This document shows, piece after piece, positions 24,315 through 36,900 of a stretch of 64,000 bases of DNA. The translations under genes and the position numbers were made by a program. This DNA comes from Paragorgia papillata (taxonomy: Eukaryota > Cnidaria > Anthozoa > Scleralcyonacea > Coralliidae): contig JAWNZC010000349.1 of the NCBI GenBank assembly GCA_035771165.1, positions 1,240,001 to 1,304,000 on the forward strand. The letters are read 5' to 3'. Positions within the stretch are counted from its first letter, which is position 1. Every line of letters begins with the position of its first letter. The notes under the pieces were generated by a model. The model was not told the DNA's origin. It searched no databases and worked only from the letters and a program-made list of their open reading frames with translations.

Positions 24315-27300
24315 ATATATAGGATGCAAATTCGAATGATTCTCTGCTTGAGCTTGATCTACAAATATTAATTGATATTGATTTCTCTTTATTTTCCTTA
24401 ATTAATTTCTCATCCCCGTCCGAGGGTCTAAAATCATCAAGAGCTGACCAGAATAAAACGAATACGTTTAATATATAAACAATATAAACACTAATACTAA
24501 TGAATTTGATCAATAGTAAATAATATTTCTCATATGTACCAACAGCGCCTTCATAACTCTTTTCACGGCCGGAAAAGAGACTAACGTTACTAAAGCGGCC
24601 GGACGTACTAATATGAGCTGCACTTTCTTCGTGATATTCCTTTGGTTTATACTTATTTACACTCGTTTTGAAGACAATCAGTGCTTTAAAGATCGTATGC
24701 ACGTACCAAGGTACAGAGAAGGCTGTTGGAGTTCGACCTGGAGATATTTTAAGCCATCTCTGTCTCCTAGGTCGACTGGTATGGATTTCAAGCGACACAC
24801 ATATCGCAAATTTACAGGCCCTGGCGGTTATATTACCGGCTTTCTACTTCTCTGTGGGGACATAATCAGCCAGCCTGGACCTACAGTCCTGTCATCTTCT
24901 CGTTCTCGCCAACAGGCCCAGTAAAACCTTGGTAAAAATATTGGAGGGGGCCCTCGCGCAAATTATGACCCGGGGCCCGTTCTGGCTCTCGACGGCCCTG
25001 GGTACACAGTCTATAGGAAAGACCGATTAAATCGGAATGGTGGCGGGGTGCTTATCGCAATTAAATCCGATTCCTTTACATCAGTGAGAGAGTATATACC
25101 TGGCTCGGATGAGCTACGAGATTTGGAAATTGTTTGTGCCGAGGTGACCACGGGCTGTAAGCAAAAAGTACTATTTGGTTCCTGTTATCGACCACCAAAC
25201 GCCGATATAAGCTGGGCTCAAAAATTTAATATTTTTATCTTCCAAATATCCCGTGGGACTCATCATCCCGTTCAGGGGGCGCTAATGAAGTAGCTTTTGT
25301 TGATATACTTAATGATCACTATTTGTCACAAGTGAATAACTTTGTCACTCGCAGTCGGAATGTGTTAGACCTAATAATAACAAGCGTGCCAGACCGGGTT
25401 ACTGGGTTGGAAGTATTGTCTCCAGAACAGAGTGGCTTTTTTACCGATCATTGCGTATTGTCCTTCGAGTTTTCGGCCTTTATAAAATCGCCTAAAAAGA
25501 TTCATCGAACTGTGTATGATTACAAGAGAGGAGACTTCGAGGGCTTGCTCGATGCAATAAATCTGTCCTTAACGTTGGGATCTGAAGACATTAATACTGA
25601 TTGGCAAAACTGGAAAGACACATTCCTGGCGGCAGTTACAGACTATATCCCTACTGAACAGCTTAAGGGCAAATATCCTCTACCATGGATTAATGGTCCA
25701 ATTCTTAATATGATAAAGAAGAAGGACCCTGTACGGCAAAAACTCAAGAAATCGTCATTCAGTTATTTGAAGGAGAAATATAGACATCTACGCGCGGAAG
25801 TGAAGCGTATGCTATACGCGAGAGCCCCAGTAGAATCTGATTTCAAGTTAAATCCCAAACGATTTTGGTGGGTATTGAGACTAAATTCAAAGTCACGCAG
25901 CGTACCTCATCGGATCTCCATGGCAACTGGGCCTGGAAGGACTACCATGGAAGGACATGCATATCCCTCTTGGCGCCCAGGATTTTTGCTGAAGGCCCAA
26001 AGGCAACGGCGAGTCTCTTCAATCGTTATTTCGCCTCTGTGTTTACCAACAGTAGTCCCGAGTCTGAAGATTTTAATGACAACTATGATTCTAATCAGAC
26101 AGCTTTGACTGAGCTTAGATTAACTGAGGGTGAAGTATATATATCTGGATGTCTCCAAGGCAATTGGACCGGACGAGATCCCGGCAAGACTGCTCAGAGA
26201 AACAGCAGATGTTATTGCACCATCGTTATGCATCAAGTCGCTCAGTACTGGATCTATATCATAGAGTGGAAATTGGCAAACGTAGTGCCAGTATATAAAA
26301 AGGGGGACCGCGAATACACTGAAAATTACAGACCTATTTCTTTATTGTCGATAATATCGAAAGTATATTGGAACGCTGTGTCCTTAACAATATCAAAGAC
26401 TGGCTTTATAGTCTAGTTAATGACTGCCAACACGGATTCATCACTGCCAAATCCTGCATTACGAACCTTATCGAGTCTTTAGAACATATTGGGTCTGTCC
26501 TGGATAAAGGTGGACAAATTGATACAATCTATTTAGATATGTCAAAGGCCTTTGATAAGGTGGACCATGGTTTGCTTATTAAGAAGCTACGCGGGATGGG
26601 ATTTGGTGGAACGTTTTTGCAATGGTTGACAAGTTATCTGACTGATCGTCATCAACAGGTCACGGTACTCGGTGCAACATCAGATGCGATGCCGGTAACC
26701 TCAGGTGTGCCTCAGGGGTCGTTACTGGGCCGGGCCAGCATTATTCTTATTATTTGTGAATGATCAGATGATCTCCCAGAATCCGTTAAATCGAGTCGGA
26801 TAGCTATGTATGCTGATGACACCAAAGTGTTTAAGGTCATTCAAACACCGGAAGACGCCTCTGCTCTACAGGCAGATTTGACCAATCTAAGTAGGTGGTC
26901 GATGGGCTCAGGACTCGGGTTTAACGAGATCAAGTGTCATGCCCAGTCGATAACACGCAAGACAAAGCCAATTGTCACTACCTACAAGATTAATGATGTT
27001 CCACTTCAATCGACGTGCTGTGAGCCGGGATCTTGGCGTTCGTGTCTGTTCGGATCTCATGTGGAAAGAACAAGTGCTGGAGCAAACTGCACGTGCAAAC
27101 AAGCTGCTCGGATATGTGCGAAGGAACACGCATCGCATCAAGAGTGTATATCAATAAGAAGATCAATGTACCTTTCAATGGTTCGTCCACATATAGGTTA
27201 CGCCACACAGGTTTTGGGCACCTCAATCAATTGATCTAATGTTAAAGCTTGAGAGGATTCAGAGAAGCGCCACGAGATACATCTTAAATCTACCGTGTTT

Positions 27301-27889
27301 GCTATACTTCAAGGCTGCAGTCTTTATCACTCCTACCTATATGCTACTGGCATGAATTTTTAGACCTGGCATGATTTTTAAATCCATCTATTGTTCCTCA
27401 TGTACGCAGACCGGACGTACGCGATCATCTGCGGATGTTAAGACTATAAAGTATGATGTACCCAAATGTAAAACTACGACATACCAACGCTCTTACATTG
27501 TAAGAGTTACTCGCACTTGGAATATCCTAGCAGATAAACTGAATTCTTCTATGGACAGCTAATTGGGCGTTTTTAAATCTTTTCTTTTAAATTATTACTT
27601 TACTGCCCTGAATACTAGTTTTAATGTAGACGATCCTAAACTTTTAAAACTATCTGCAGTAAATGTAATACTGCTCGTAGTCTTGATCATAGAATAACTT
27701 GTTGCTTTTAATTTGGACTTTATTTTTAATATTCTGTTTTTAATATTTTGTGTTGTTCATTAAGAATTTAGAATTTTTATCCGGGTCCGCTGTAATTGGC
27801 AATGCTGTTGTGGATACCCTGCCTGTTATGTTTTGATTGTTTGTACTGTAATTTTTGTTAAATATTTGTAATGTCATGAGGCGAAGTTT

Positions 27890-27929
<40 letters not shown>

Positions 27930-30900
27930 ATATAATTAAGTAATTAAGAAACGCTCTCTGACCAAAACAATTTATTGAACGAGCCTTCGACTGCCAGTCT
28001 GCAGTCTTTAACGGGTTAAAGATAAGTGAGAAAAACATGTGATATATATATATATACATATAGGATCTATATAAATAAAGGGATCAAATGTTGCCAACCA
28101 TGCATGGGTTTAGTTAATGACCATTCTATTGCCTTTGACAATGGAATGGTTATTGACAAAGGGACTTTCCGAAATCGCAGAACTTTAGAATCTTGGCATA
28201 CAGCAGCAACGAAAGAAGCTGACAACAATTCTAAGCCGGCACTTCCAAGACAATACTCGATTCTTTTAAAGAAGTAACCGAACACTATTTTTTTCTTTTT
28301 CTCCTACGCGCATGTCATTAATTAGCTAACAACATATTTATTTATAGATCCTATATGTATATATATCACATGTTTTTCTCACTTATCTTTAATCCGTTGA
28401 AGACTGCAGACTGGCAGTCGAAAGCTCGTTCAATTAATTGTTTTGGTCAGAGAGCGTTTCTTAATTACTTCATTATGTTTAAACCTGACCGCGCATCATC
28501 TATATTTTTATAGTTTTTAACCAGTCGGTTAAATCTGTATACAAATAATTTTGATAAAATCCAGAAGTCACTATTTGATTTGCTGTGTCATCACAGAATA
28601 TTTTTGCAACCAATGCATATATTACTGTTTCTTGAATAAGGCTCAAAAGAAACAACTCAAGAAAAGCATCTTCAAGTTTTCACTGGAATAATTTCTGTTG
28701 CCACCATACTTCTTGTTCTTACAAGTGCAATAGTAGCCATGTTGTTTTGGAAAAGAAAAATAAAGCAGAAAGAAGCTGTGGATAACGACAATTCCGGAAC
28801 TCTTCCTTTATCGGCCGAACTACATGTGAGACTTATCTGTCCAATCAATAAAGGAAAATTTGGCGAGATTTGGAAAGGGACACTTAATTCCAGACCTGTG
28901 GCGATAAAAAAGTTTCACATTTCGCATAAAAGTAGCTGGGATAACGAAAAGAACATTTACAACTTAGGTTTGGAGCATCATGGTATTTTAAAGGTAAGAT
29001 ATCAGACAGCATATAACCCTTTATACATGCAGTTACAGCACATTTGCAATGAACTTTGCAGTCAGATCTGTATGCAGAAATAACTAAATAGATGGTATGG
29101 TATGGTATGGTATGGTATGGTACGTTACGTTACGGTATGGTATGGTATGGATAGGAGTATGGGTATAGGTATGGGCATGGTATGGGTATGGTATGGTATG
29201 GTATGATATAGTATGGTATAGTATGGTATGGTATGGTATATGGTATGGTATGGTATGGTATGGTATGGTATGGTATGGTATGGTATGGTATATGCATGGT
29301 ATGGTATGTTATACTACAGCATGGTAAGAAATGATTTGGTAGAAAATGATACCTGTCATTCCGTACTCTCATACCATTTTTAAATATCTTTCAGTTTTTT
29401 GGAGCTTCAATTTATACTGAGAAAGACAGCCTAGTAAGTTTCATCTTGGTCATTGAGTATCATGCCAGGGGTTCGTTAAGATCTTGTTTACAATCCACAT
29501 CCTTTTCATGGCAAGAAATGTGCAAGATGAGTCATAGTGTAGCAGAAGCACTTGCCTACTTACACGGAGAACTAGGTAAGAAATATAATGGCTTGAATAT
29601 CGAAAATAATGGGTATAAACATGGTTTATATTTAGATAATTGCATTTTGTATTTTAATTACTGTCGTGGCAATAGAAGCGTTCCGTAAAATATTGTTGCA
29701 ATATATTCCTCAAGAACAATTCATTTGGTAAGATTCGTCGACAACTTCCTGTTTTGAATTCTGTTTTTAATTTGATTGGTGTTTGGCAAATAATCCTGTT
29801 TCTTATTGGTTGTTTAAAAACAAGAAACACTAGTCAAATTCAAAACAGGAAGTTAGCAATAATTTTCATCAAATGAATTGGTCAACTTGAGGAATATATT
29901 GCAACGATATTTTAGGAACGCTTCTATTGCCACGACAGTAAGCAAATCCCACGCAGTTCAGGCGCTCATATTCAAATTTTATTTATTTAATTAATCAATA
30001 TTTATATTCTCAGCTTTATATAATATATAAGCCGGGTATACTCATGCTTCATATATCATGCACTTAATTATTGGTTAAAACACTGACCAGTAGAATGTGA
30101 TTTCTTCTTAATAATATTTATTATCATTATTAATTAAGTTAATATGTTGGAAAAGATGTTCTATATTGCTCACAACAATTGCAGGAATATACAACGGCAC
30201 TCCTTTTTATACACCATTCTTCAAATCCAAATTTGACTTATACATTACATGCGAATATAGCAGACACACAAATGTGCACCTCCTGCTCAAATTTTTAGGT
30301 GTTCCATCTAGTCTCTCTCTGACGGAAAAGCGGAAGCGCGGGATAGAAGGGGAGGGGAGGGGAGGAGACGGACTTTGAGAAAGTCTTAAACGCACTGTAT
30401 ATAGGGATTATATAAGAAAGCTGGAAATGTTATGTACACATGCAGTTCTTCTTCAATAGCTAAAAAAATTCGATCGATGTAAATGCAAAGTAAAATCTAG
30501 TCCTGACTATCTCTACCTATCAAGAAGGATAGCTGGCGCCTGGAATAGAGTATTGGGGGTCTATAATTATAGTTTGGGGACTAGGCGGTTTTAGCCATTA
30601 TTTTAGGACGCGGATTTCGATCATATCCAGTTTTTCGGGGCGGTTTGCGGTTAACTGAGAACCGTTCGGTTGCGGGAAACTTTGAAATGTCCTCATCGGA
30701 TACGGTTATCTTTTAGAATGTAGAACGCTCTTCGCAAAACTGGCAATGATTTCTCAAAAACGCGGTTCCTAAGTGAAACAGAAAAGCGGTTGCGGTTAAA
30801 ATTGCCAAAATAAAACGGATTTCGGAAATTCAGACCCCCTATAATAGACCTCCAGTATTTCCTACTGTGTAAAGTTCAGTTTCTCATTTTAGAATTTAAA

Positions 30901-33900
30901 ACAAAGTTAAAGCGTCTGTGCATTGTTCACCGTGATATCTCTAGCGAAAATATTCTTGTCAAAGAAGATGGCTCTTGCATTCTCTGTGATCTTGGTCTCT
31001 CTCGTGTCATGTCAGATCAAGAAAGACATTATATAGTCAGCGAGAAAAATCAACAGGTATATATAGGATAGTAAAATGAGTGGATTGGAAACTAATAGTC
31101 ACGTGAGGTGTTTCCAGGCCGCCGATTGGCTGAAAAGCGTTTTTCTTTGCTCGAGAGATGTTGAAACCTAGTTGCAAATTGTGATGTCACGAATGGCGTG
31201 AGTACGCTTGTTTTACTGAGGTTTTTAGTGAACTTTTCTTCAAATTCTTCATATCCTCACATTCAGATGACTATATGTTGACGTTTCAAATGATTTTATC
31301 GCCTTACAAACCTGCCTAAGCCACAATCGAGCGTTCGAGGTAAGCGTTGTTGATCTTTGTTTTGATGATTCCTGTGTTGTTTTGAAGAAACTGGCGTCCC
31401 CAAATTGTGCTTTGTTTTGCTCGGAATTTGGGATGCATATTTTAACTAGTAAACCTTGATATCTTCTTTTAAAATGAGTAAGAATAGACGGGCATTTTGT
31501 CGTATTGTGGCTTTGTCGCATTTACAGACAATTCGATTATCATTTTAGGCTGTATTAATCCCAAACTTTGAATATACTCGGGTTTTTTAAGCTTGTCAAT
31601 TGCAACCAGGTTGTTATGCTCACGCCATCAAGTTTCCAATCCAGTCTTTTTACTATCCACGATATAACCTTGAAATCAACTCACCAGAAATGGCTTGCAT
31701 CCCCACACACTTTCCAAGAAACCGGCCATGGATGATTTGTAATTCCATGAACCACTGATCTTTAAATAACTGGATTGCTCATCCGGCTCCAAAAATGAAG
31801 CCAGCGGACGAATTTGGAGTACCAAGATGGCCGCCACGGAAAATTGTATGTTTTCGGATCTTTTCGTAGCACGAAAAAAGCTACATTAAAAATATTTCTG
31901 CCATTGGTATCAAACAAAGAACATTGTAAAAGGTTTAGAAGCTTAGTTTTTGCATTTGTTGGTATTATTTAGCAGTAAAACGTGTTATTTTGTAGTTTTT
32001 TACTCTGCTCGTTGGTCGAGAAACTTGCCTATATTACAAAACTCGTAAAAACCAACGAAATCAGTCAATAACTTTATTATAAAACTATCTATATACCTTT
32101 GGTATTAAAGCATAAGTCTTTACAAAGCCTTGAAGTATGTAGTTGACAATTTCGGACTGTATTTGCTTGTATTTCCCTTCTGTTTTTCGGTAGTATAAAC
32201 AGTATATTGCCCATGTGGGAATAGACGAGTTCAAGGTTACGGACGCCATATTGAAAAGGGGGCAAAGAGTCTGGGGCGAGCGCGGTCAAAGGGGGCAAAT
32301 TAACGCCTTATATTTTCATATGTAAACGTCACGATTTTTGATCGGTGGGTGAATGGTTTTGAACGATTTCGGGTCCGTATCGTTTTGTAATTTCTGTAAT
32401 ACTTCAAGGAAACGTAGGGAAAGCTTTGTATGTTATTTTGGAAGGCTTGGAGGATTCTAAAAGAAATCGCGATGGTTTGTTGAGGAATTGTATGCGAGCG
32501 CTTCACTGATTTGGTCATGAAAATATTATTCTAGACACTCTAGGTTCAGTTCACGTCCTTAAAAGTGCAATCTATCACTAACATTTAGAATACCTGCTCG
32601 TAAATTGGCTTGTTCATCGCTCCTCGCTCTGTATCAGTAGGCGCGTGTACATACAATTCCTCAACAAACCATCGCGATTTCTTTTAGAATCCTCCAAGCC
32701 TTCCAAAATAACATACAAAGCTTTTTCTATGTTTCCTTGAAGTATTACAAAAATTACAAAACGATACGGACCCGAAATCGTTCAAAACAAGCGTAAACCA
32801 TTCACCCACTGATCAAAAATCGTGAAGTTTACATATGAAAATATAAGGCGTTTGCCCCCTTTGACCGAGCTCGCCCCAGACTCTTTGCCCCCTTTTCAAT
32901 ATGGCGTCCGTAACCTTGAACTCGTCTATTGCTTTACAGCTTTTCCGACGACTCCCCCGGTAAACTCTCAATACTCTTAAGCCCACAAGGTACACTGGAC
33001 CTAGAGTACCAATATGGCCGCCAGTGGCTTCAAAATGTTTACTGCTGACCATAAAGGATGAGCAATCCATTTGTATATATAGAGATACAAATTGAGACAC
33101 CAATTAGTGAAAATCGTTAAAAACAACAAAGCGTCCCAACAATTTTGGCCAGGATTAAAGGCTTCTATATACCGTCGATTGCATCTAAGGATGGACACCG
33201 TTGATAAACTGTGATAAACCGCCAGCGTCAAACTTCAACGTTTCCCACGAGCATTTGACAGGTTTCTTTTAGCTCAACCAATCACCTTGAGACTGGTAAA
33301 CGTGATTGGTTGAGCTAAAAGAAACCTGTCAAATGCTCGTGGGAAACGTTGAAGTTTGACGCTGGCGGAGGTAAAGTTTTTTTTATCAACAGTGTCCATC
33401 CTTAGATGCAATCGACGGTAGTCCTAGCTCTTGTACTAGAAGCATGACTTCTATAAGAAATAGAAGCACCACTCCATGGAACCACGCCTTATTATTATTA
33501 TAAGAAATATATTGCCACTCGATACTGGAGTCAGAGCTCAGCTGGAAAGGTGGTACCAATTTTCCCTAACACAAGCGAAGCACGCGCTGAAGTTAGGCAA
33601 TGAGCGCCTTAATCGCCCATTACAAAACTTATACGAACGCTGTTTGACTGTTATAGGTTGGTTCTCTCAGATACATGGCACCTGAAGCGTTAGATGGACA
33701 TATCAATCTTAATGATGTTGTTTCTCAACTAAAACAAATCGACATGTATGCTTTGGGAATAGTTTTGTGGGAAATATCCTCAAGATGTCACGAACTTTAT
33801 CAAGGTAAGTTGATTTGTAAAATAAATGCAATGAAGTGTCTTGGATGTTTCACTTAATTAGCTTATAGTGATACGTGGCAAAATCATGCAGTCATCAAGT

Positions 33901-36900
33901 TAACTTAATGTAGCTTCCCAAAGCTTTGTCAATTGCATGCACAGACTCGGCAATTGGCGGCACCGAAAAAGATGGCGACGGTCATTTAACCACAATGCTC
34001 CAACGGCCCAAAAATTAACATTCTGTTTTTGTCGATTTACCTAAACGTGAGTTCAAAAAAATAGTCTTTTTAGGATTAGGGTTTGTGTTAGGAATTGGGT
34101 TGGATCGAGTTTGGGTAAAGGCTATAATCAACGATTATTGTTCAATCATTATATAAGCCAAATAAATACCAGTATCCGCATGTACGTAATGCGTACCTAT
34201 TTTTATGCTTTGCCAAAGGCTTTTGTTCAATCAGAGCTTTACATTTTACAAATTAACAAGAATTCGAAATGCTACACTCTATACAGCACTCTGATCAGTG
34301 ATGCATCGGTAAAAAATAACTTTGGCCGTTATTATTGATGCATATAATTCTTCAGTTCCGTAGTATATATACATTATACTTGGGGAGCACGGGTGGCGTG
34401 TGTTGTTAGCGCGCTGCCTCTCACCAAAAAGTTAAGCCCGATTAGACGGGGTTAGTACTTGGATGGGTGACCGCTTGGGAATGACCCCGTTGTCGGGCTT
34501 GGAACTCATGTGAGTAGAGTTGTAGTTGATTTCTCCTGTGCTTCGAGGGTTTTTCGCCGGGTTCCTCGGTTTTCCTCCCTCCATAAAATCAACACCTAAC
34601 ATCTTAGCTGTGATCCGTAGTCTGAACTGTGTCGTATGGCGGCAGCCTGGAGCGCCTTTGATATGCCTCGACACGGCCACGTTGATCTGCGTCCTTCGCA
34701 ATTCAGCCGCTGGCTGCAAGTAAGGATGATTAGCCCCCAGTCCTTTTACTTCCGAAATGATGAAGGCGCTGTGTACGACAATAATAAAATACTTTTTCAG
34801 TAAACTTCATCTATAACAACTACGAGTAAAGCTGAATAAGATCAAGCGAAAAAAATGACAATCGGATCAACATGCACTGACTTGCAAATTATTTCTTTTC
34901 TTACATAGGTTGTGTTGTTCCAAGATATCGCTTGCCTTTCGAAGACCTGGCAAATGACCTTACGGTGCAAAGTTTGAAGACTTGTGTCTTTGTAGAAAAG
35001 AAACGTCCATCTTTTCTAGACGTTTGGAACGGAAATGAGCAGGTAAGACGCATGGGGCAACAGCAAATTAAAGCACATATTTATGTTTATGCAAAAATGA
35101 GTTTTCAATGTAATAATATACAGGGCAAAATTATACTTGAATATGAATGGCTAATGAAGAGGGCATTTTTTTTTGTAATTCAGGGCAACATTAATTACTT
35201 GCACTTAATTGGTTACTTGATCAGCAGTACTTGCATGTGATTGGTCGCTTTGTTACTTAGCAACAGTGAACCTCAAATGACTGACTTTTTTTCAACAAAT
35301 ATGCAAGGAAATGCTTTTTTGTTTACTTTGAACTAATTTAAACTCAGAAACAATGAAATGGCGGCCATCTTTATCCTATGGGAGTTTAACCCTATTCTTA
35401 TTCAAACATTTCATATTTGTTTCACCAATCACTAGAGTGAAAACGATCATTGATTCCGCATGAACTATACGAACGAACTCGTAGGCAGAATATAAAGCGC
35501 TGTTAACGGCATCGCAATCTCGCTATTTAAGGCTGTTTTCTACTAGATATTTTTCGAGCGAAACGACTTTTTGCTTTTAACAAAAGAGTGGAAATCCAGC
35601 CTTATGTATGTCAAAATTCCTGCTATTTAAGACCCTGGTCTCCGTATAATCGCTCAAAAATGAACTCCGCGATCATAGAAACCACTGACGCAACGATCGC
35701 TACGAGATAGAAAATGTCGTTTTCACTCACGTGATCGTTTTCACTCACGTGATCGGTGGCCCCAGGTGAAACAATATGAAATTTTTGAATAAGAATAGAG
35801 CTAAATTCCCATAAGATAAAGATGTCAAATATTAGCAAACTCTAAGCCGTACATAACTTTGCATGCAGGATAATCACAAATACAAGAAAGTATGATCACA
35901 TCACTCCTGCGCTACGCCAGATTGGTTGGCTACCTGTCAGTGAACAACTGCTGCTCAGAGACTCAATTATGACCTACAAATGTATGAACTCGCTCGCTCC
36001 ACCATATTTAATTAACAAATTTAGTAAACGCTCTTCAATACACAACCGACTCACACGTAACCAAGATAGTGTACAAATTCCTCTTTACCGAACTGCTTCT
36101 GGGCAACGATCGTTTCACTACAGAGCTGTAAAACTTTGGAATAGTTTAGAAGATAACATTAAACAGGCAACATCTCTTGGGGCGCTTTCCAATTGACAAA
36201 GTTAGACCGATCAGTCCGGCCAGAATGGACTTGCTTTTGATTAGGACCAAATTTTCCAGTCAGACCATCCCAGGTCTCAAACGAATCGTGTTCCATTTAA
36301 CCGGACTGACCGGTCTAACCGTGTAAATGGAAAGCCCCCTAAGTCACTTTAATTAAGATGTTAATGAAAAACTATATGTTAGACAATTTTATTAATAGCC
36401 AGTAATTAATATTTTAAGCTGTTATACATTTGATTTTATAAATATTCATATTTTACATTATAAATTTTAAACTGTAATGGGCATTGAAAAGCCCAGTTGG
36501 GAATTGCTCAATAAAGTATGTATGTATGTATGTATGTATGTATGTATGGTACACCAATATGGCCGCCATTTCATTGTTTCGGTACACCAATATGGCCGCC
36601 GTGACGTCAGATGAAAACGATCTATTGAAGGAGTGTAAACTATTAGTGAAAATGAATAAACTAGAAAATGTACGAACTTTTGCCTGTGTTTACAAAAAGA
36701 AAGCAACAGGCACAGCGATAGAGCGAGGAAAATTGGAATCTTGCCAAGCACTGACCGTGATAAGGTGCATGTACTTCGACATTTTTTGGACATAATATAG
36801 CTAACATAGCTCTTGAATAATTTTGCCCGCTATATTATTAACATATAATCGCATGAGTTTTCGTAAAATTAAGATTTAATTTCACTCGTGTTTTCAAAAT

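Noticed and set aside
29130..29372. Thr/Ile/Pro/Tyr/His repeat protein
   Set aside because: Translation of the TATGG tract within an intron.
32220..32930. CRISPR-like or regularly spaced repeats
   Set aside because: The repeats are inverted long arms of a transposon, not spaced direct repeats, and the genome is eukaryotic.
34420..34500. A functional 5S rRNA gene
   Set aside because: Only the internal control part matches. The 5' half of 5S is replaced by tRNA-like sequence, there is no terminator T-run after it, and a SINE body follows.
36484..36795. A 103-codon plus-strand gene
   Set aside because: Begins in the LINE tail and (ATGT)n and runs through a MITE end. No conserved sequence.
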